DNA of 64,000 nucleotides from Saprospiraceae bacterium (GTDB lineage Bacteria > Bacteroidota > Bacteroidia > Chitinophagales > Saprospiraceae), in the NCBI GenBank assembly GCA_016710265.1, contig JADJJL010000003.1:139001-203000 (forward strand). The letters run 5' to 3'. Made by a program: the position numbers and the translations under genes. This document shows, in pieces, positions 47,201 through 56,200 of the stretch; within the stretch, counting starts at the first letter, position 1; each line of letters begins with the position of its first letter. The notes under the pieces were generated by a model. It did not search any database. It was given only the letters and a program-made list of their open reading frames with translations, and had not been told where the DNA came from.

Positions 47201-50200
47201 TAATTCTCCAGATGGATGTACGGGTGTATTTACCCGCAATATCGAGGTCTATCCTGCAGTCAATGCAACTCTCCATAGTGATTCTATTGTTTGTCAAGTA
47301 GAGCCAACTGGTATTGTTGATTTGACCTTATTATTTAATCCTTTGACTACAGGTGGTGGTGTTTTCACACTTACTTCCGGACCTGCTTCAGGTCGAGTGA
47401 TTGGAGACAATCAATTAAATTATTTAGAAGCTGGCTGTTATTGCTTCCTTTATACTGTAAGCAGCTTCCCAGGTGCTGACGGGGCTTGTTTGGCCACTGG
47501 TACTGCTTGTTTATTAATTACTGAGCAACCGACCCCAAGCTTTGATATCCAGAATGAAAGATGCTGGAGTATAACAGATCCAATTGCTCTTAAGAGAGAT
47601 ACATTATTTATCAATAGCCCAACCTACGATCCTGCAGGAACCAGAACCAGAGTTTTAAGAGTTCTTTCTGGTCCAGCTGTTGTGATCGCCAATGGACCAA
47701 GCATTTTTGCAGTGGAATATACCGGTGCAGGAAATGTGGTCCTTTGTCTTGAAGAAACATTGACTTATGCAGCTTGTGGTACAGGAATTCCTGCTGGAAG
47801 ATTCTGTAGAGATACCACTTGCAGACAAGTGATCGTTCAGGATGGATTGGCACAAGACGCAAGGTTTACTGTTGTGGGTGCTAAGGCAGAATATTGCCCT
47901 GGTGATACCATCACCTTGATTCCAAATGTACCTGGTGGAATTTTCACCGGAACCAATGTTGGAAATAGCAATCCTGTAGGAACCAATGGTGGAGTTAGAT
48001 TTACTGCTTGCGGAATTTATGTTGTGACATACTCAATAGAAACTACAGCAGGTTGTATCAATCAATCTTCTCAAACTTTCTTTACAGACAGAACCAATCC
48101 GGTATTTGTCGGACCTACTGCCACCAACCGTTTTGACACCGTTGTGAATTGTGATGGTCTCGATCAAACAGCCAGAATGAATGCTTGGGCTGCAAGATTT
48201 AGCTTTACAGACAACTGCCAGTTCAGAACAACCGCAAGGATTTATGATAGAAGATCCGGATGTTCACCTAATACGGGCTTGTATATTTATGAAATATTGG
48301 GAAGAGATACCTGTGGTAATGAAACCAGAGTATTCCCATCCTACCGTGTCATAGATACGACCAGACCAGTCATCGTAACACCGGCTTCTGATCTTGTAAT
48401 CGAATGTGGAAATGAAACTGATGCCCAAATTATTAACTGGCTCAATATAAATGGTCGCGCAATAGCCAATGATGCTTGTAGTGGAAATATTTTGAGATGG
48501 TCACATAATTTCTCAGGTGACATCGCCAGTTATTGCTCTGCAACAGGTACTTTGGTAACATTCACAGTATTTGATCAATGCAATAATTCAAGTACAACTA
48601 GTGCAAGAATCATAGTCAGAGACTTGTTACCACCGGTTTGGAACAAAAATCCAGTAGATTTATTGGTCGAATGCCATACTTCATTTGGCAGAGATCCTTA
48701 CGAACAAGTGAGCGCATGGGTTGCCAATATTGGTGGAGGAGTAGCTCTTGACTCATGTCAATTGTCTATCCGTTATACCAATAACTTTGCATCTCAGCCT
48801 TGGGTTGGTGGTTGCAACAGAAACACCGGAAGAAAAACCGTGACTTTTAATGCAATTGATGGTTGCGGTAATACAAGTTCAAGAACTGCAGTAGTTGAAA
48901 TTATAGATATCACTCCACCAGAAATCACCAGCCCTGCTAAAGACACGGTGGTTGATTGTGATGGTGCAGGTAATCTTGCAGCTTTTGCAACATGGATTAA
49001 CAACCATGGTGGAGCAGTGGCATTGGATTATTGTAGTGGTAATTTAAGTTGTGCTCCTCCGACAGATGCCAGGGCTGCTTTTGTAACTGGTCCTTCTTTC
49101 CCTTGGGGTACTGGAGCATACAGTACACAAATGGATGCAGCAGTTGGAGCAGGAAACTGGGATCGATTGTTTTTCGCTACGGTAAATCCAAATGTCTTAT
49201 TCTCTGATACTTATAAGTTTGTTTACTTAGAAGGTGGAGATAACCAAGCAAATGAATTTAATACTTTCGTCAATACCCACCGTGCTTTGATGGAATCATG
49301 GGTAGCTTGCGGAGGTCGTTTGTTTTTAAATGCAGCACCAAACCAAGGTGGAAATATAGATTTAGGATTTGGTGGAGTTAGGATATTGTATGCACCTCCA
49401 GGCACTTGGGTATCCAGCGTGACTCAAGCCAATCCACACCCGATTTTTGTCGGACCGAATTTGCCAACTACTCCAAACATGACAGGTAATTTTTATGCCC
49501 ATGCTTTAATTTGTCCTCCGGGCATGACTGCCATTTTGAGAGAGTCTGCGGGTGCATTGCGTCCAGTATTAATGGAGTCTTTTTGGGGTGATGGTATTGT
49601 ATTTTTTGGTGGTATGACCTCGACTATTTTCCATAGTCCTCAACCACAGACCAATAATTTAAATACAAACATGCTCAATTACCTTAACAATGTGGTCTTG
49701 CCAAATCAAGAGCCTGAATCAGATGGAATCTTGAGATGGGATACGGTGAGAATGCGTACACAAGAAGATTGCGGAGGTACAAGAACATTAACCTATATGT
49801 TTAGAGCCGTGGATACTTGTTTAAATATTTCGAATGCAACCATTGCAAGATTTATCATTCAAGATACCATTGATCCGATATTTGTGATCAATCCAAGAGA
49901 CACTGCAGTAGACTGTGATAGACTAGGAAATGCAGCAGCTCTTGCTGAATGGCTTAGACTAAATGGTCGTGCAGTTGCAATTGATGTTTGTAGTGGTCCA
50001 CTTAGATGGGAAACTGATTTGGTGGCTGAATTGGATAAATGCAGCAATACAGCAGATTACGTTTATAGATTTACCGCCATTGATTCATGTGGAAATAGCT
50101 CCTGGCGTGAAGCTCGCTTTATTGTTCAGGATACTACCAGACCTGTGATCACCGGAGGGTATGACAAACTTGTAGAATGCGATCAATCCGGTGCAAACAA

Positions 50201-53200
50201 TGACAACCAGATATTGGCGTGGTTAGACAGTCTTGGTGGTTTGAGTGCTACAGACCAATGTAGCGATAACATCAACTGGAGGCATGACTTTAGTGATTTT
50301 AGATGGGTCGATGGTTGCGGAGACACAAGATTTCAGGATGTAACTTTTACAGCTACAGATGATTGTGGTAATTTCTCTACCAGAACCTTAAGGGTAGGTA
50401 CACAAGATACCACTAAACCAGTATTCTTCAATTGTGAAAGACCACCGATCGTAGTTCCTGCAGAAACATTCCATTGTGATGCATATGTGAATTTCTCGCC
50501 TGTTGCAGCATTTGATAATTGTGATGTACCGGTCATCAGACAAATAGACAGCACCGGTCTAAGATCGGGAAGCCGTTTCCCTGTTGGAACCACCATTTTG
50601 GTGTTTGAAGCTTCTGACTCTTGCGGAAATCGTGATACTTGTTATCTAAAAGTCATCGTCAATGATTACTGGGATTTACCATCCATCACTTGTCCTGCTC
50701 CGGCTGCATTCAATGCATCATTGGATTCTTGTGGTAGAACTTTGACATCTGCAGATGGTATCGACCCAAGCAATATTACTGACAATTGTCCGAATACAGT
50801 CGTCACTTATGTGGTCACCGATCAAGCCGGTCAAGTAGTAAGAAGAGGATTCAACACTGCTTCTGGAACTTTCTTCCCAGTAGGTGTAGATACCATTACT
50901 TATTGCGTATTCGATCAGCCATTGTTAAAAATAACAGAGGTCACTCAACAGTTGGGTACTCCAATTGCAGGTGGCACGATTACAATTGGAAGAACCAATC
51001 CGGTTCCTCCATTTATTACGACGGATCTAATCGACGGAGATTATCTCGAAATAGGTAATTACGGAGGTGGAATCATCGACTTGACCTGCGTCAGCATCGA
51101 AGTTGTTGGACCTGCAGGTTCAATTTGCGATTACACCATTCCTCCGCCGTTCCCATTAAAACCGGTCCATTTCTTAAGACCTGGTCAAGTGGCTACCTTC
51201 CATATTGGAAATGGAATTGATGTACCTGCTAGCAGATTCTTCCATATGAATTGTGCTCAAGCTGGCATCAATGATCAACGTGCTTATATTTTGAGATTAA
51301 ACGATCGTGTGATCGATGTTTTTGCTACCAATGGATTTAATCCGGTAGGTAGAGGAACCATCGCTAAAGTTACGGTTGCTGATTGGGTTGGTGCTTCAGA
51401 TCCTCATTTCTGTCGTGGTTCTTATTACAGAACAAACCATGAAGACAATAATAGAAGCACAGACTTCGAACTTGCCGAATCATGTAATGCAGCTACCATC
51501 GGAACTTGGAATCCTAGCAATTTATTTTCAATTGCGAATTTGGATACAGTTTCCATGCAGTCAATTGTTCATCCTCCTGTATGTTGTAAAGTGGCTATTA
51601 CGATTAGAGATAGCCAAGCTCCAATTTGTGGACGTTATGATACATTGACAAGTGGTATTCCTACCAATTTAAATGTTGCGTTTGCGCAAGGAGTTTGTTT
51701 CAGCTCTTCTGTAAATATTCCGAACAACTGTAAAGTGGGTGATGTCAGAATTCTGAACATGACCGGATTCTCAAGTCAGAACTTAGGTGACTGGGAAGTA
51801 ACATTGATCAGTCCAAGTGGTACCAGGGTTAAACTTTGGGAGAATGTTTGCAACGCTGCAACTTCCTTCAATCTTAATTTTGGAACTGCTGACAACAAAG
51901 GTGTTGGACTAGGTAGCATCAATGCTGCTCCTTGTGTTCCTAACTTTGGCAATGGAGGATTCTATATTCCACAAGAAAGCTTTATTAAATTCTTTAACGA
52001 ACAAGGTCAAGGAACCTGGAGATTGGAAATTGAAGACAATAGCTGTGCAACCACCGCCATTTCCAATGCACTTAGTAACTGGAGATTACAAGTATTGTGC
52101 AAAGCTCCAGCAATCTTACGTGATACTACCGTAACTGCTGACTTTAGACAATGTCGTAAGAAATTCCTTTGGTATCACCCACTAATAAATGACAATTGTC
52201 CTGGTGGAACTGCGGAAATGACGTATGTTACGACCTGTACCAATGCCAGAACCGGTGTCACTGATACGGTACTTGGTCCAATCACCAGAATAGTTACCGC
52301 AGGTGCTTGCGATTCATTGATATTGCCAATCGGTGTTACTAAGATTTCTTACAGAATTAGAGATTTGTCTGGTAATGAGGGTATGTGCATGTTTACAGTA
52401 ACGGTTAGAGATATCAATGCTCCGATCATACCAGCTTACAAAGATGTTACTGCAAACGCAGCGGCAGGTGAATGTGGAGTTTACTTCTATTTTAATGCAG
52501 ACGCTACAGATTCTTGTGGAATAGATACCATTTATGCTGTACCACCAAGTGGAACTTACTTCCCGGTCGGACAAAACAGAATATGTATTTATGCGATAGA
52601 TAAGAGTGGCAATAGAGATTCTTCATGTTTCATATTGACAGTTAATCCATACATCCCAAGTTCAAGTGAATTGGCTTGTAATGATAAAATCAACTTGTCT
52701 TTGGATGCATCTTGTAGAGCTGAATTGACGCCGGATATGATTTTGGAAGGTGGTAACCATTGGTGTTATAATCAGTACGAAATCATAGTGACAGATAGCA
52801 GAGGTATAGTGAGATCCAATATCTTTACTTATGCCGATGTGGGTAAATGTTTCCGGGTAACCATCCGCGACCCAAGATCAGGTAATAGCTGTTGGGGTGA
52901 GGTTTGTATTGAAGACAAACAAAGACCTAACTTGGCTTGTCCAAGAGATACAGTGGTTAATTGTATTTCAACTTTAGATCCTGATATTCTTGGTTATGCA
53001 GTAGTAACGACTTGCGAACCTGCTGCTACCATCACTTATTGGGATGAATACACCGAATTGGGTGAATGTGCATTCCCTTATGTGGCTAGAATTATCAGAT
53101 ACTGGAGTGTAGAAGATGAAAACGGTAATCGCGATACTTGTGAGCAGAGAATAGATGTGGAAAGATTTGATTTGGCAGACATCCGTTGGCCACGTCATTA

Positions 53201-56200
53201 TGATGATCTTGATCTTCCACATTTAGAGTGTGATGAAAGAAGAAATTCTAAGGATATTACTGGTCATTATTTACCACAGCCTTATTGTGTAGATGGATAT
53301 TTATTGGATTCAATCATTTGGAAAGCCACTGGCGGATTTTATCCTTCACCAAATGGAGATTTGGCGGGAGAAAGATTGCCTAAGGCACTTGGTTGGAATT
53401 ATTTGGAAACAGGTATTTATACCAATCATCCAAGTCCATATCCTGTTTACTACAATGCACATCCTGATTGGAATTCTAACAGTGGATTCTGTTGGGGACC
53501 TGATGAGGTTGCTCAGTGGATCGGTACTGGATATCCAACCGTAGATGGCATTGATCTACATACCAGAGGAAGATGCGCAGTATCTATTAGATATGAAGAT
53601 GAGGTTTATGATATTTGTGAAAACAGTTATGAAATTCTTCGTTACTGGAAAATCAGAAATATGTGTTTACCTCCGGTAGCTGGACAGAATCCAATTGAGT
53701 TTATTCAGGTGATCAAAGTTTTGGATAAAAAAGGTCCGGAAATCGTTTACCCTGATACCATTGTGATTTCTACTACCAACAATAGCTGTACTGCAATTTG
53801 GGATTTGGCTGAGCCTTGGATGAAAGACAATTGTTCCAACGAGCTTAGCTACAGTGTCAGAATGAGAGCTGGCAGATCCGTTCGTTATGCAGATGGCAGA
53901 TGGGCAGTATTCAATTTACCTCTTGGAGTTCATGAGGCTGAATTGACCGCGCAAGATATTTGCGGTAATAAAACCATCAAGAAAATTATGGTTTCTGTGG
54001 TGGATGCTATTATTCCTACACCAATTTGTCGTGCATTCACAACGGTCAACATCACCGGAAATCAAAGTCCTGGTGAAAATTATGCCAGAGTTTATGCAGA
54101 AGCATTTGATGAAGGATCTTATGACAACTGTGCTCCACACATTTACTTCAAAGTCATCCGTATGGCTGAATTATTAGGTACCAACAATGGTTCTAATTCA
54201 AACAATACTGTGGCTTGCGGAGGTAGAAATGGAGATGACAATAGCATTCTTACAGGTAATCAAGTGTATTTTGATGATTATACAGATTTCTGTTGTGCCG
54301 ATGCCAATCAGAGAATCATGGTTGTTTTAAGGGTGTTTGATGTAGATCCGGGAGCCGGACCAATTGCACCTGCAAGAATGACCAACCGTACCAGCAATTT
54401 GTTTGGAAGGTTTAATGATTGTATGGTAGAAGTTGAAGTACAAAATAAAAATGTACCAACTGTGGTCGCTCCACCAAATATCGTAGTAAGCTGCTGGTTC
54501 TGGTTTGATATTGACAAATTAACTGATCCAAATGATCCAACTTTTGGTCGTGTCGTGACGGATCTGTCAGACAGGAAGAAAGTGGTCACTACAGATCTAG
54601 TTTGTCGTAAGTATTGCGAAAGAAATGACATCACCGGATATCCGGGATTTGTTGCAAGCAACGCAATACCTAAACCTGCACCAAATCAAGCATGTGATTA
54701 TTATTACCAATACTTTGATACTGCACACTGGGATAATAAATACGAATTGACATGGGGATTTGACGGATATGCATTAAATAGCTGTAATGTCAATCCAACC
54801 ATCACTGTAAATGACTTAAGGGAATGTGGACAAGGTTTAATCCAACGTATTGTAAGTGCTCAAGGGCCTAACAATATTAATGTGACTGCAATCCAAACCA
54901 TTTGGGTAGTTGACTGCGATCCATTCTACATTGATGATTTAACTTGTAATGATCCACGCTTCAGCGATGTGATTTGGCCAAATGGGGTCTGTACGCAGAC
55001 GCCTGTGACCATCAACGGCTGTGGTGCAGACGTTAGTCCTGACAATCCACAATTGGGTCGTCCACAAGTGATCAACAATGCAGATGACAATTGCGCCTTG
55101 TTATCTATTGAATACAGTGATGATGTATTTACCATCGAACCAGATGCTTGTATGAAAATACTAAGAACCTGGAAAATCATTGACTGGTGTCAGTACGATC
55201 CTTTCATTGATCCTGACAAAGGAAGATGGGAGAGACTACAAATTATTAAAGTAAGAGACCAGGATAAACCAGTGGTTACTTGTAATGTAGGACCATGCGA
55301 ACCTGCGGTTATTAATACTGCATTGGGTGTTTGTGTCGGACATATCAGTTTGACTGCAAGCGCTACTGATCAGTGTAGTCCGGTGGATTGGTTGTTGTGG
55401 GAATATAAAATTGACGCATACAACGATGGTGTTGGAGTTCATGGTGGATATGATTTCAGAGTGGGTTCATTGACTCAAAGAGCCTTCAATGCAGGAGACA
55501 CCGTGGAATACAGCCACAATCCATTTGCAGACAATCCTCGCAATCCATTTGACGCCAGTGGTACTTATCCAATTGGTATCCACAAAATCAGCTGGTTTGT
55601 AGAAGATGGTTGTGCCAATGTGGGCGTTTGTGAAACTTTATTTGAAATTAAAGATTGCAAAGCTCCTACTCCTTATTGCCACACTGGAATTATTACAGTA
55701 CCAATGCCTTCATCTGGTTGTATCGATATTTGGGCTAAAGATTTAGATCTTGGAAGTTTCGATAATTGTACAACAAAAGACAATCTTCTTTTCTATTTCG
55801 ACAATGATCCTACCAAAACATCCATTACTGTTTGTTGTGACGATTTCGTCAATGCAAATGCAAATGATGAATTGAGATTGGAAGTTGAAATGTGGGTAGA
55901 AGACGAAGAAGGTAATAAAGATTACTGTAAAACGGTCATCATTGTACAAGACAACCAAAATATTTGTCCTGACAATCTGAATGGTAAAGCCAGAATAACT
56001 GGTCTTGTCACGGATGAAAAAGGAGAAGATATCAATCCAGTGGAGATAGGTCTATATCGCAATGGCAACATGATGGTTGAACGTACCGGAAATCCATATC
56101 TATTTGGTGACCTTGTAAAAGACATCGAATATGAATTAAGACCTGATAGAAATGACGATCATATCAATGGAGTTTCTACTCAGGATATCATCCGAATTCA

